NCBI RefSeq assembly: GCF_003367245.1
Contig: NZ_QRGR01000004.1
Location: forward strand, 248,001 to 312,000
Length of the DNA stretch: 64,000 bases
Direction of reading: 5' to 3'
Source: Pontibacter diazotrophicus
GTDB lineage: Bacteria; Bacteroidota; Bacteroidia; Cytophagales; Hymenobacteraceae
Both the position numbers and the translations under genes were made by a program. Position 1 is the stretch's first letter. Every line of letters starts with the position of its first letter. Below, piece after piece: positions 34,081 through 42,689 of the stretch. The notes beneath the pieces are model-generated. The model searched no databases. It saw only the letters and a program-made list of their open reading frames with translations, and had not been told where the DNA came from.

Positions 34081-35157
34081 TCAAGCTGTACCGGAAGCTT
34101 CTGAAACTAGCCTGTTGGCCTGTTCTAAAGCGTCTGAAGCGTCATTAGCATAGCCGTCTGCTCCTATCTCTTTCCAAAGGCCTGGTGCAATGTTAAATGG
34201 ATGTCCTCCTACCATAACCTTTATATGCTGTAGGTCAGGATCAGTGTGCATAGCCGTGATAAGCTCCGTAATGGCGTGTAAGTGATACGTCATGGTGGCA
34301 GACAGAAGCAACAGATCAGGCTTTTGCTCGTGCAGTGTTTTGATGATGCTGCTTTTAGGCATATTTGCTCCCAGATAATATGTATGCCAACCTTCCATCT
34401 CCAGAAAATCTGACACCATCCGGATGCCGATTTCATGCATGTCGCCTTCGACACAGGCAGCTACCACTTTATGGTGGTTTTTCTCTGAACCCACAACTTT
34501 ATAGTAAAGCTGCGACATGATGAGTTGCGTAGCTGCGGAGCAATAATGCTCCTGGGCTATGGTAAGCTTGTCCTGCTGCCACAAACGCCCTATCTCATAC
34601 TGCACCGGCTGGAACACATGCATATAAATAGCCTTTACAGAGGTACCCGCATCCACTTCGTCCAAAATAAGCTTACTTGCCGCACCACGGTCCCCTTCCA
34701 GCAGGAGATTCATGTACTGTGAGGCCAGGCTGCTCAGCGGCGCATCCTCCTCCAGGTAAGAAGACTGCCGCGTCACCTTCTTTTCCAGTTGCAGCAGAGC
34801 ACTGTTCATGTATTTAGCTGCAATCACATAATTTTCTATTGGCAGGCGCTGCGCCAGAATTTCTTTCACGCAGTTCAGGTTTACAGCCAGGTCACTGGCT
34901 GGTATATTTCGTGCTGCCAGTTTTTCCTGTGCCCATGCAACGTAGTTTTTGAACAAAGCCTGGCTGGAGGCAAGTATTGCTTCAGACAGGTGTGCCAGAT
35001 GGTCACGCACACCCTGCAGACTCGCAGTGCGGCCTGCTTTACCGTATTGCGCTTCGAGCTCCGGTCTCTGCTTAAAGAATAATTCTGTAGCAGCTGTGGC
35101 TATGTCCAGCTCCTCATCGGATATTTTCTCCGCCGTCTGCTTCTTCACTATTCCCAT
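34081..35157 (-). CDS. CarH-type B12-binding photosensor without a MerR domain
   Basis: 358 residues. The middle, ~140-225, has W193-x9-E203-H204 (LWQQDKLTIAQEH), the helical-cap pattern that in the CarH photoreceptor contacts adenosylcobalamin (there Trp131, Glu141, His142). Then comes a B12-binding Rossmann domain with GDMHEIG (His241, the cobalt-ligand position) and LLLLSATMTYHLHA, VGGHPFN. The N-terminal ~130 residues are helical and lack the MerR helix-turn-helix; their VRDHLAHLSEAILASSQALF stretch resembles RsbR-type N-terminal sensor domains (inference). So light sensing is probable but output must differ from CarH. Divergent SDR and photolyase genes follow 256 bases away, fitting light-controlled repair. 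Confidence 0.8.
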   Translation of the reverse strand: MGIVKKQTAEKISDEELDIATAATELFFKQRPELEAQYGKAGRTASLQGVRDHLAHLSEAILASSQALFKNYVAWAQEKLAARNIPASDLAVNLNCVKEILAQRLPIENYVIAAKYMNSALLQLEKKVTRQSSYLEEDAPLSSLASQYMNLLLEGDRGAASKLILDEVDAGTSVKAIYMHVFQPVQYEIGRLWQQDKLTIAQEHYCSAATQLIMSQLYYKVVGSEKNHHKVVAACVEGDMHEIGIRMVSDFLEMEGWHTYYLGANMPKSSIIKTLHEQKPDLLLLSATMTYHLHAITELITAMHTDPDLQHIKVMVGGHPFNIAPGLWKEIGADGYANDASDALEQANRLVSEASGTA

Positions 35158-35413
35158 CCAATAATTTTATCTTTAACCACGCGTACTCACAAGTACCTCT
35201 AGTACAATAATTTTTTTATGCAGCACCCGCTTTCATGCCTTTCTTATCTCATGAAACGAGGCTCTCTATCATCATTCGCAAAAATGCATTAGGATACAAT
35301 CCTGTAGCTACGAGAAATATATTTTATAGGGTTATGGATATATTGAGATAACAATTACTCCATCGGCGGGTTAAGACTGAACTAAAGCTTGTTCAAAAGA
35401 AATCCAGCAAATC
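35158..35413. promoter_or_regulatory. Divergent control region between the B12 photosensor and SDR/photolyase genes
   Basis: 256 bases. Close to the sensor gene three GTAC sites occur at 35183, 35193 and 35202 (10 and 9 bases apart, on one helix face); near the SDR start GAAC-N8-GTTC at 35379-35394 is a palindrome with AAGCTT core. No TAnnTTTG is seen on either strand. Candidate operators for a light- or stress-responsive regulator. Confidence 0.35.
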
Positions 35414-36133
35414 ATGACATTCAAAGATAAAAACATACTGGTTATTGGAGGAACCTCCGGTATTGGTCTCGAAACAGCCCGCCAACTGAAAGAAAAAGGT
35501 GCAAACGTGATAACGGCATCCCGAAAGAATGCTGAAGAAGCTGAAAGTGCAGGCCTGCAGCACATCGTATTAGATGTCATGGAACTCGACAGCAATCTTA
35601 CGGCACAGCTCCCGGATGTACTGCATGGTTTGGTTTACTGCCCTGGTACTATAAAGCTGAAGCCTTTTGAGCGCCTGCAAATAGCAGATTTCAGAAACGA
35701 TTTTGAGCTGAATGTGCTGGGTGCCGTGCAGGTGCTAAGGGCAGTTATACCCTTACTTAAAAAAGCAGAGGGAGCCAGCGTTGTATTATTCAGCACGGTG
35801 GCAGCGCAACTCGGCATGCCTTACCATGCTTCCATCGCCACCGCAAAGGCAGCTATAGAAGGATTAACCGTTGCGCTGGCCGCAGAGTATGCCTCTGCAC
35901 AAATTCGCTATAATGCTGTGGCTCCTTCACTTACAGACACCCCGCTTGCCTCTTCCCTGCTTAGCACCTCCGATAAAAAGGAAGCAGCCGGAAAGCGCCA
36001 CCCGCTAGGCAGAGTAGGTCAGCCACAGGATATGGCACAGGCCGCCATCTTTCTTTTATCAGATGATTCAAGTTGGATGACAGGCCAGGTGCTGCACGTA
36101 GACGGCGGCATGAGTTCGGTGAAACTTATTTAA
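35414..36133 (+). CDS. Short-chain dehydrogenase/reductase in the photolyase operon
   Basis: 239 residues. IGGTSGIG nucleotide motif near residue 12, catalytic Ser-Thr segment LFSTVAAQLG followed by the Tyr-Lys pair in PYHASIATAKAA (here Tyr-His-Ala-Ser-Ile-Ala-Thr-Ala-Lys, so the usual Y-x3-K is shifted), and VDGGMSSVKL at the end. Family 'SDR'. The catalytic Tyr/Lys spacing is atypical, so activity is uncertain. It stands 44 bases before the photolyase gene, probably cotranscribed. Substrate unknown. Confidence 0.75.
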   Translation: MTFKDKNILVIGGTSGIGLETARQLKEKGANVITASRKNAEEAESAGLQHIVLDVMELDSNLTAQLPDVLHGLVYCPGTIKLKPFERLQIADFRNDFELNVLGAVQVLRAVIPLLKKAEGASVVLFSTVAAQLGMPYHASIATAKAAIEGLTVALAAEYASAQIRYNAVAPSLTDTPLASSLLSTSDKKEAAGKRHPLGRVGQPQDMAQAAIFLLSDDSSWMTGQVLHVDGGMSSVKLI

Positions 36134-36177
36134 ATTTATTCCATAATTAATTTCTAACCTATCATACCTCCCATCAG

Positions 36178-37479
36178 ATGCTGCTCTTCTGGTTCCGTCG
36201 CGACCTCCGCCTGCACGATAATGCAGGCTTGTACCATGCTCTTGAAACCGGAAAACAAGTACTACCCATTTTTATTTTTGATACCGAAATATTAGACAAG
36301 CTCAGCAACCGCCGTGATGCCCGGGTAGACTTTATTTATCAATCCATAACAAACCTGAAGAAGCAGCTGGAAAAAGAAGGCAGCACCCTGCTTGTACGGT
36401 ATGGGAAACCCACAGAAGTGATAAAGGAGTTGCTGCTGGAGTATGAGGTGGAAGGTATCTATACAAACCGTGATTACGAGCCTTACGCACGAGAGCGCGA
36501 TGAGGAGGTAAAGGCGCTTCTAAAAGAGCCAAGCCTTGATTTCATACGTTTTAAGGATTCCGTTATTTTTGAGCGCAGCGAAATATTGTCTTTAAGTGGT
36601 ACGCCTTACAAAGTGTATACCCCCTACAAAAAGACCTGGAAGAAAGCCTTTAAAGAAAAAATGGCAGCGCCTTTTCCCTCTGAGCAACATCACGATAAGC
36701 TCCTGTCCCACCACAAAACACCACTGCCAACGCTCCAGCAAATGGGCTTTGAACCTGCTGACATACCCACACCAGATCCTAACCTGGCCGAGGAGGTATT
36801 GCACCGTTACGAGGATACCCGCAATCTACCTGCCCTCGATGCCACCACACGCTTGAGCCCGCACCTGCGGTTTGGGACGGTAAGTGTTCGCGAAGCCGTT
36901 CTGTTAGCGCTACAGCACTCTGATACCTGGCTGCAGGAGCTCATTTGGCGTGAGTTTTTCATGCAGCTGCTCTTTCACTTCCCGACGTCTGCCCAGGAAA
37001 GCTTCGCTCCTAAATTCAGGCACATTGCCTGGCGCAACAATGAAGAGAACTTTCAGCGGTGGTGCGAAGGCAAAACAGGATTTCCTTTAGTAGATGCTGG
37101 TATGCGCGAACTGAACAGTACCGGCTTTATGCACAACCGGGTCAGAATGGTAGTGGCTAGTTTTCTGGTGAAAGACCTGCTCATAGACTGGCGCTGGGGA
37201 GAAGCCTACTTTGCAGAAAAGCTCCTGGATTATGAGCAAGCAAGCAATGTGGGCAACTGGCAATGGGCAGCAGGCACAGGCGCTGATGCCCAACCCTATT
37301 TCCGCATCTTTAACCCTGATAACCAGGTTAAAAAATTTGACAAGGCCCACACCTACATCAGGCGCTGGGTGCCAGAATTTGGAACCTCAGCTTACCCGGA
37401 ACCCATGGTAGTCCACAGCATGGCCCGCGACAGAGCCATTGCGGCTTATAAAAAGGCTATTGCTTTGGCCGCAGGGTAA
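36178..37479 (+). CDS. phr: DNA photolyase (cryptochrome/photolyase class I)
   Basis: 433 residues. N-terminal photolyase alpha/beta domain (LLFWFRRDLRLHDNAGLYHAL) and C-terminal FAD helical domain: LIWREFF, GFPLVDAGMRELNSTGFMHNRVRMVVASFL, and the flavin/tryptophan signature NWQWAAGTGADAQPYFRIFNP with its final KFDKAHTYIRRW. Repairs cyclobutane pyrimidine dimers with blue light. Adjacent to a B12 light sensor and an SDR. Confidence 0.93.
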   Translation: MLLFWFRRDLRLHDNAGLYHALETGKQVLPIFIFDTEILDKLSNRRDARVDFIYQSITNLKKQLEKEGSTLLVRYGKPTEVIKELLLEYEVEGIYTNRDYEPYARERDEEVKALLKEPSLDFIRFKDSVIFERSEILSLSGTPYKVYTPYKKTWKKAFKEKMAAPFPSEQHHDKLLSHHKTPLPTLQQMGFEPADIPTPDPNLAEEVLHRYEDTRNLPALDATTRLSPHLRFGTVSVREAVLLALQHSDTWLQELIWREFFMQLLFHFPTSAQESFAPKFRHIAWRNNEENFQRWCEGKTGFPLVDAGMRELNSTGFMHNRVRMVVASFLVKDLLIDWRWGEAYFAEKLLDYEQASNVGNWQWAAGTGADAQPYFRIFNPDNQVKKFDKAHTYIRRWVPEFGTSAYPEPMVVHSMARDRAIAAYKKAIALAAG

Positions 37480-37492
37480 GGAATCAATTCTG

Positions 37493-37500
37493 TATCTTTG
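37493..37500 (+). promoter_or_regulatory. -7 element abutting the DUF2279 start
   Basis: TATCTTTG, exact TAnnTTTG, ending 5 bases before the ATG at 37506. The transcript would be almost leaderless. Confidence 0.55.
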
Positions 37501-37505
37501 AGCTG

Positions 37506-38408
37506 ATGCTCCGGAAACCACTGTTTGCGCTCCTACTCGCCCTGCTCCTACTGAGCAGGCAAAACCTAGCTATAGCCCAGGTAAAACCGGACACCACCAC
37601 CGCCAATACTTCCCGGCTGATTGCCATGGGCGCCACCTTTGCCGCGGGTTATACTGCCATGCTAGTGTCGCTGAACAACTCCTGGTATTCAGGAGAGCGT
37701 ACAAGCTTTCACTTTTTTAACGACAACAGCCAATGGAAGCAGGTAGACAAGGCGGGGCATTTCTGGGGTGCTTTCCAAGAAAGCCGTGCGGGCATAGACA
37801 TGCTGCGCTGGGCAGGGGTGCCGGAGAAAAAAGCGATTCTCCTCGGAGGACTTACAGGCATTGTCCTGCAAACCCCCATCGAGGTTTTTGATGGCTACCA
37901 GCCGGAGTATGGCGCCTCTGCAGGAGATTTGATTGCCAACACAGCAGGCTCTGCCGCTGTAGTAGCACAGGAACTGGCCTGGGGCGAGGTGCGCCTCATG
38001 CCTAAATACTCCTTCCATACCACCCGGTTTGCTGCTGTACGCCCCAATGTGTTGGGAAACAGCCTGGCAGAACAGGCCCTGAAAGACTATAACGGGCAAA
38101 CATACTGGCTTTCTGTGGATATGGGTGCCTTTCTGAAGCAGGAAACAAAATACCCGAAGTGGCTGAATATAGCCGTAGGCTACGGTGCAGAGGAGATAGT
38201 GTATAACCCGGAAGGCGCCAACAGTGCCAGCGGTTTTGATGCACACCGGCAGTACTACTTAAGCCCTGACCTAAACCTGATGCACTTTAAAGGCCCAAGT
38301 AAATTCCTGAATACTGCTTTATATGTGCTCAGCATTATCAAAATACCTGCTCCTGCCCTGGAGTACAACCGAAAAAATGGTTTCAGGATGCACGCGCTGT
38401 ACTTTTGA
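37506..38408 (+). CDS. DUF2279 family periplasmic/outer-membrane protein
   Basis: 300 residues. Signal peptide MLRKPLFALLLALLLL...AQ, then the DUF2279 signature WKQVDKAGHFWGAFQESRAG and LLGGLTGIVLQTPIEVFDGYQPEYGASAGDLIANTAG. This family (YfiM-like) has no settled function; it carries several short hydrophobic segments. It follows phr by 26 bases and carries its own promoter. Confidence 0.75.
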   Translation: MLRKPLFALLLALLLLSRQNLAIAQVKPDTTTANTSRLIAMGATFAAGYTAMLVSLNNSWYSGERTSFHFFNDNSQWKQVDKAGHFWGAFQESRAGIDMLRWAGVPEKKAILLGGLTGIVLQTPIEVFDGYQPEYGASAGDLIANTAGSAAVVAQELAWGEVRLMPKYSFHTTRFAAVRPNVLGNSLAEQALKDYNGQTYWLSVDMGAFLKQETKYPKWLNIAVGYGAEEIVYNPEGANSASGFDAHRQYYLSPDLNLMHFKGPSKFLNTALYVLSIIKIPAPALEYNRKNGFRMHALYF

Positions 38409-38487
38409 TTTTTCTGGCTTTGATATTCTGAACCAAGAGTAAATTTACACATTCCCCGAACCCACGGCACGGGACTCGATAAATCCG

Positions 38488-38495
38488 TACCTTTG
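38488..38495 (+). promoter_or_regulatory. -7 element for the Smr gene
   Basis: TACCTTTG, exact TAnnTTTG, 78 bases before the ATG at 38574. No TTG at -33. Confidence 0.5.
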
Positions 38496-38573
38496 CATGT
38501 ATATAATTCGTCTGCTACCGCAATACATCCTTGCGCTGCAATGAACGAACAAGAATAAACGAACAACAAGAAC

Positions 38574-39524
38574 ATGAACGTAGGAGACCGCGTGCGCCTG
38601 ATGTCTGGCCGTGAGGAAGGCATCATTACCCGCATATTAGATAATAACATAGTAGAAGTAGCCATCGACAACGACTTTACCATACCTGTTGCCCGGCGGG
38701 AGGTGGTGGTCATTGCAAAGGAGGAGGCAACATACCTTAAGAATGACCCGGAGATAAAGCCAGTTGCCAAAAGAGAAACTTCAGCACCTGTTCTGGCAGC
38801 ACAGGGAATTTACCTGGCCCTGGTGCACCAGTCAGAAGAACTGTTAGCTGTTACCATCATCAACAATTTAGACCACGATGTGCTGTTTACCTCCGGCGAA
38901 GAACGTGAGAATAAATACCGTGGTCTTCAGAACGATAAACTGGCACCGAAGACAACCCGTGTCATCACCCATTACCATCTGAAGGATTTTGAGAAATGGC
39001 CCGGCCTGCTGGTGCAATTCATACAACACCGCAACGGCAGCCCCACTGTGTATGAACCTGTCACGAAAAAGGTGCAGTTCAGAGCCAACTCCTTTTACAA
39101 GAGCAAGAAAACCGCGCCTGTGCTGAATAAGGAAGCTTATCTGTTCCAGCTCGACCAGAAGCCTGTTGCCGTCGATACAGATAAAATTACGGAGCAACTG
39201 ATTGATGCAACTGCCAAGCATGAAAATTTTAAGCTGCAGGCACCGGACCATGAGGTAGATCTGCATATCGAGAAGCTGGTAGAAGACCACAGTGGCATGA
39301 GTAATAGCGCTATGCTCAAGCTGCAACTGGAACACTTCCAGGACAGCTTGGACAGGGCCTTAGCTGCCAATATGCACGAGATTGTGTTTATACATGGTGC
39401 TGGCAACGGGGTGCTTCGCAAGGAGCTTCAAAAAGTTCTCAGCCGCACACCCGGCATTAAGTTTTTCGAAGACGCCCGAAAAGAGAAATTCGGCTACGGA
39501 GCCACTTTGGTAAAACTGAAATAG
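38574..39524 (+). CDS. Smr-domain protein with N-terminal DUF2027
   Basis: 316 residues. N-terminal ~150: small beta-barrel start VGDRVRLMSGREEGIITRI (KOW/Tudor-like) and DUF2027-like middle. C-terminal ~235-316: Smr nuclease domain with VDLHIEKL, the HGAGNGVLRKEL motif (canonical HGxGxG) and YGAT at the end. Smr domains nick branched or stalled nucleic acids in MutS2-type proteins. Here it is a stand-alone form. A tandem repeat array and rnpB follow. Confidence 0.82.
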   Translation: MNVGDRVRLMSGREEGIITRILDNNIVEVAIDNDFTIPVARREVVVIAKEEATYLKNDPEIKPVAKRETSAPVLAAQGIYLALVHQSEELLAVTIINNLDHDVLFTSGEERENKYRGLQNDKLAPKTTRVITHYHLKDFEKWPGLLVQFIQHRNGSPTVYEPVTKKVQFRANSFYKSKKTAPVLNKEAYLFQLDQKPVAVDTDKITEQLIDATAKHENFKLQAPDHEVDLHIEKLVEDHSGMSNSAMLKLQLEHFQDSLDRALAANMHEIVFIHGAGNGVLRKELQKVLSRTPGIKFFEDARKEKFGYGATLVKLK

Positions 39525-39531
39525 TTTTACC

Positions 39532-39600
39532 AGTTAGAGAGTTAGAGAGTTAGAGAGTTAGAGAGTTAGAGAGTTAGAGAGTTAGAGAGTTAGAGAGTTA
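39532..39600 (+). repeat. Eight-base tandem repeat (AGTTAGAG)n
   Basis: About 8.6 copies of AGTTAGAG, nearly perfect. Directly after the Smr gene stop and before rnpB; an A/T-rich complement-like stretch (TAACTTTCTAACTTTTTAAC) follows at 39650-39670 and can partly pair with it. Confidence 0.9.
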
Positions 39601-39698
39601 AGGTTTACTGCTTTTGCCTGACTGAGGGTTACACTTCAAGTCTAGAATTTTAACTTTCTAACTTTTTAACATCCAAACTTTTTAACTGATAAATGTGT

Positions 39699-39706
39699 TA
39701 GCTTTG
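39699..39706 (+). promoter_or_regulatory. -7 element of rnpB
   Basis: TAGCTTTG, exact TAnnTTTG, immediately before the RNase P RNA. No clear -33 TTG. Confidence 0.65.
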
Positions 39707-39713
39707 CAGTACA

Positions 39714-40112
39714 GACAGTACAAAAAGCATAACAGCAAGCCATCTTATCGCTGCCCCTTTGGGGGGAGAGGAAAGTCCGGGCAACGCAGAGCATCCTACT
39801 TCCTAACGGGAAGGGTTCCGGGTAACCGGGATACAGCCAGTGCCACAGAAAATAACCGCCAGCAGCAATGCTGGTAAGGGTGAAAAGGTGCGGTAAGAGC
39901 GCACCAGCGGCTGGGTGACCAGTCCGGCTGGGTAAACCTTAGGAGTTGAAAGACCAAATAGGCTGACAGTGCCTCGCTTCGGCGGGGCTAAGGGCTGCTC
40001 GTCCGATGTCAGTGGGTAGGTCGATGGAGCCTGTGCGCGAGTGCAGGCCTAGATAAATGATAAGATCCCGATTTATCGGGAACAGAACCCGGCTTACAGG
40101 CTTGCTGTTTTT
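39714..40112 (+). ncRNA. rnpB: RNase P RNA (class A)
   Basis: About 400 bases. ACAGCAAGCC (39732-39741) pairs with GGCTTGCTGT (40099-40108) as P1. GAGGAAAGTCCGGGC at ~39768 and the ACAGAACCCGGCTTA block at ~40082 are the universal conserved cores CR I and CR V; GGTAAGAGCGCACC, GAAAAGGTGCG and CAATAGGCTG-type segments lie between. A T-run follows P1 (40108-40114). RNase P trims tRNA 5' ends. Exact end points are estimated. Confidence 0.9.
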
Positions 40113-40114
40113 TT

Positions 40115-40330
40115 GTACCCTTTCTCTTCACTTCTCTCCTGACACAGTTATTACATAAGTAAATCAACGGCTGCTGGGCCTGAAGAAAAAATCTTCTCCC
40201 TCATGCTTGCTGCTCTTCTGCCACAAAGCCTGTTTAACATATTATACCCACTAATGTCGCAGTACCTGTACATACATTCGGAACTCGATGCTCCTCTTGT
40301 TATCTTTGTGGCCAGAACAGATACAACCCC
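40115..40330. other. Region between rnpB and the zinc-motif gene
   Basis: 216 bases, containing the promoter element at 40301-40308 but no other gene that I can support. Confidence 0.5.
40301..40308 (+). promoter_or_regulatory. -7 element for the zinc-motif protein gene
   Basis: TATCTTTG, exact TAnnTTTG, 22 bases before the ATG at 40331. Confidence 0.5.
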
Positions 40331-41326
40331 ATGATTGACCTGACACTATACGACCCGTTCGAGAAAATGCAGTTTTCTGATAAAAACTGCTTCCTCTGCG
40401 GCACCATTATCACGCCCGACCACCGCACACCTGTTTTCGCTGAATGGCTTCAACAAAAATACGGTCTAAAAAACAAAGAACTTTTGCTACTGGATAAAAG
40501 CGTCACAACCTTTGATCAACTCACCATCCCCTGCTGTGACCGCTGCCATACACATTACCTGTTACCGCTGGAAGCAAAAGTAGAAGAGGCAGCAGCAAAG
40601 GGTATAGAAGGCATGAGAGCATTGGAAGCACAGGAACTTTTCCAGTGGATTGGCAAAATGTACTATGGCACCCTTGTCACTGAACTTATCAAAGAAACAA
40701 GTCCGCTCATTATGCCGCAATATGCGGTAAGCGAAGACCCGCTGATGCTAGGCAAGTTCAGAGCTTTCTTCCAGGTGCTGCAATCGTTGCGGGTACCCAT
40801 GGTATTTTCTGATTTCCTGCCTTGTTCGTTGTTCCTCTTAGAAATAGACCCAGCTGAAGACGAGCTTCCATTTGAGTACCAGGATGAACTCACCACCATG
40901 TCTTTCAGCATTAAGATAGGCACAGTCGCGGTTGTCTGCACCCTTTTAGACAATGGCATCATCCGTTCAGCAATGGGCAGGTTATACCAGCTCACACAGG
41001 GAAAAGCTTTGCACCCCATTCAGCTGGCCGAATTTAAAGCACGCGTATTTTATGCCGCCTACATATTTAATGTAGTGCCGGAGTATTTTGTGCGCCCAGT
41101 GAAGCCGGAGGATGACCACCTGGTGCTTGACACGCTGATTGACGACATCACCAATGAGATCTTCAACCCTTGGGAAATGCTGGCCTACGCCCATATGTTG
41201 GAAGAGATGCTAAAGCCCTGGAACATTCGGGAACAGGAGATTCTAAAGAACCCAAGGCAGCCGCTCAGCTTCCTGCTCGATGAAGAAAACAATTTTAAAG
41301 AAATGAAACACTACCAGAAGCCATAA
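40331..41326 (+). CDS. Protein with a CxxC...CxxCH zinc-ribbon pair, function unknown
   Basis: 331 residues, no signal peptide. Cys20-x2-Cys23 (NCFLCG) and Cys69-x2-Cys72-His73 (CCDRCHTHY) can bind one zinc, as in split HNH or zinc-ribbon proteins; the rest is mostly helical and acidic, with no nuclease His-Asn-His seen. I do not recognise a family. It is transcribed alone, from its own promoter to a perfect palindromic terminator. Confidence 0.65.
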   Translation: MIDLTLYDPFEKMQFSDKNCFLCGTIITPDHRTPVFAEWLQQKYGLKNKELLLLDKSVTTFDQLTIPCCDRCHTHYLLPLEAKVEEAAAKGIEGMRALEAQELFQWIGKMYYGTLVTELIKETSPLIMPQYAVSEDPLMLGKFRAFFQVLQSLRVPMVFSDFLPCSLFLLEIDPAEDELPFEYQDELTTMSFSIKIGTVAVVCTLLDNGIIRSAMGRLYQLTQGKALHPIQLAEFKARVFYAAYIFNVVPEYFVRPVKPEDDHLVLDTLIDDITNEIFNPWEMLAYAHMLEEMLKPWNIREQEILKNPRQPLSFLLDEENNFKEMKHYQKP

Positions 41327-41341
41327 TCAAGGAAGCTCAAA

Positions 41342-41381
41342 CAGAAGATGCGGCTGCAAATATTTGCAGCCGCATCTTCTG
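41342..41381. terminator. 40-base perfect palindrome terminator
   Basis: CAGAAGATGCGGCTGCAAAT followed directly by its reverse complement, no loop beyond the AATT-like centre. Between convergent genes. Confidence 0.75.
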
Positions 41382-41402
41382 GTATTTAATGCTAAATGCG
41401 AA

Positions 41403-42113
41403 TTATTCTATAATAAAGCTAACATCCACATTAGCCGTTACCACTACCTCACCGCCTGCGATGGAAGGCCCTCCGGCGCCATCATAAGCAGCTGACTCCA
41501 TCATAGCGGATTTATACATTGGTCTTGGGCCACCGCCACTTCCTCCTTCATTAATGGCATATACACGACCTATTTTTGCATCCAACTCAGCCGTAAGGGC
41601 GCTAGCTTTCTGTTTCGCATCCGCTACGGCTTTTTTCCGGGCTTCGGCCTTGTACTTTTCAAGGTCTGTTACCTGAAAATTGATACCATGTACATGATTA
41701 GCTCCAACGTTATATATCCCCGATAGTATCTCATCAAACCTGTTAAGTATTTTAATCGTAACGGTCATGTTTTTCTGCGCTAAATAAAAGTCCGGTGTTG
41801 TTCTACCGTACTCCCCGCCGTTATGCATGGGCTGGAGCGTTACATAGGACGTTTGAATATCCTTCGCATCTACACCCTGCTTTTTCAGGTAGTTGATAAT
41901 GGCTGCTGCCTTTTTATCTGTTTCAGAACGCGCAGCATCAAGGGTCTTCTCCCGTGTCTCCACGCCTAGGTTTACCACCACCTCCGTTGGCTGCACCTTT
42001 ACCTCTCCTACTCCGGACACATTAACGAGTGGCGGCAATGGCTGTTGCTGCGCCTGCGCCTGCAGCATCGTCATCGCAAAAAGCAGCAGGACTATCAGAT
42101 TTATCTTTCTCAT
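41403..42113 (-). CDS. SIMPL domain (DUF541) exported protein
   Basis: 236 residues. Signal peptide MRKINLIVLLLFAMTMLQAQAQ, then the SIMPL domain: NVSGVGEVKVQPTEVVVNLGVET, IQTSYVTLQP, KAEARKKAVADAKQKASALTAEL. Family members (E. coli YggE) are linked to oxidative stress protection. C-terminal VVVTANVDVSFIIE. Soluble, periplasmic. Confidence 0.85.
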   Translation of the reverse strand: MRKINLIVLLLFAMTMLQAQAQQQPLPPLVNVSGVGEVKVQPTEVVVNLGVETREKTLDAARSETDKKAAAIINYLKKQGVDAKDIQTSYVTLQPMHNGGEYGRTTPDFYLAQKNMTVTIKILNRFDEILSGIYNVGANHVHGINFQVTDLEKYKAEARKKAVADAKQKASALTAELDAKIGRVYAINEGGSGGGPRPMYKSAMMESAAYDGAGGPSIAGGEVVVTANVDVSFIIE

Positions 42114-42220
42114 TTCTTTTTCTTTAAATTCTAATGATAACGGAAATATAGTTGGTACCTATATAGATGCAGCTTAATCAAATCATGTGCCAGTTTGCTA
42201 TAGCATTTTCCATAAAAGGA

Positions 42221-42257
42221 AAAAGCCCCTGGCACGTCGCGTGCCAGGGGCTTTTTA
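42221..42257 (-). terminator. Terminator for the Asn-rich protein gene
   Basis: AAAAAGCCCCTGGCACG against its complement with loop TCG; T-rich tail on the minus strand. Confidence 0.75.
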
Positions 42258-42281
42258 AAAATTAGTTTGATATAAATCCCT

Positions 42282-42623
42282 CTAATCTAAATCAATATCA
42301 TCACCAATAGGTCCGTACTTTGTTAACAGAACAGCACCAATTGTTAAAGCGCCTGCAGCTACAACTAACTGCGTGGTAGTGAACCTACGGGAAGCTTTCA
42401 TGATGATCTGCCCGAGATCCTGCATCAACTCAGGAAGCTTCTCTGTACGGCCCTGGAACACATGCAACGCAGATTCCACTGTTTTAGACATGTCGTGCGG
42501 TTGCAGGAGCGTTAATACACTTTCCTCTTGCTGCCCCTGCTTTTTGTTACTGTTGTCTTTGTTACCTGAGCTGTTGTTATTAGAGTTATTGCTATTCTGG
42601 TTTTTTGAATTGTTGTCTTCCAT
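42282..42623 (-). CDS. Small protein with Asn-rich N-terminus and a C-terminal membrane helix
   Basis: 113 residues. First ~35 residues are Asn/Ser/Gly/Gln rich, disordered; then a helical part (MSKTVESALHVFQGRTEKLPELM) and one hydrophobic helix LVVAAGALTIGAVLLTKYG near the C-terminus. No signal peptide. Function unknown. Confidence 0.6.
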   Translation of the reverse strand: MEDNNSKNQNSNNSNNNSSGNKDNSNKKQGQQEESVLTLLQPHDMSKTVESALHVFQGRTEKLPELMQDLGQIIMKASRRFTTTQLVVAAGALTIGAVLLTKYGPIGDDIDLD

Positions 42624-42689
42624 AGTTTCTTAGTATGTTTCTAAAGTCAAAAATTTATATTTTTATATACGTGATGCTGGCGCAAAAAG

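Noticed and set aside
39532-39600. CRISPR array
   Set aside because: Units are 8 bases without spacers, a simple tandem repeat.
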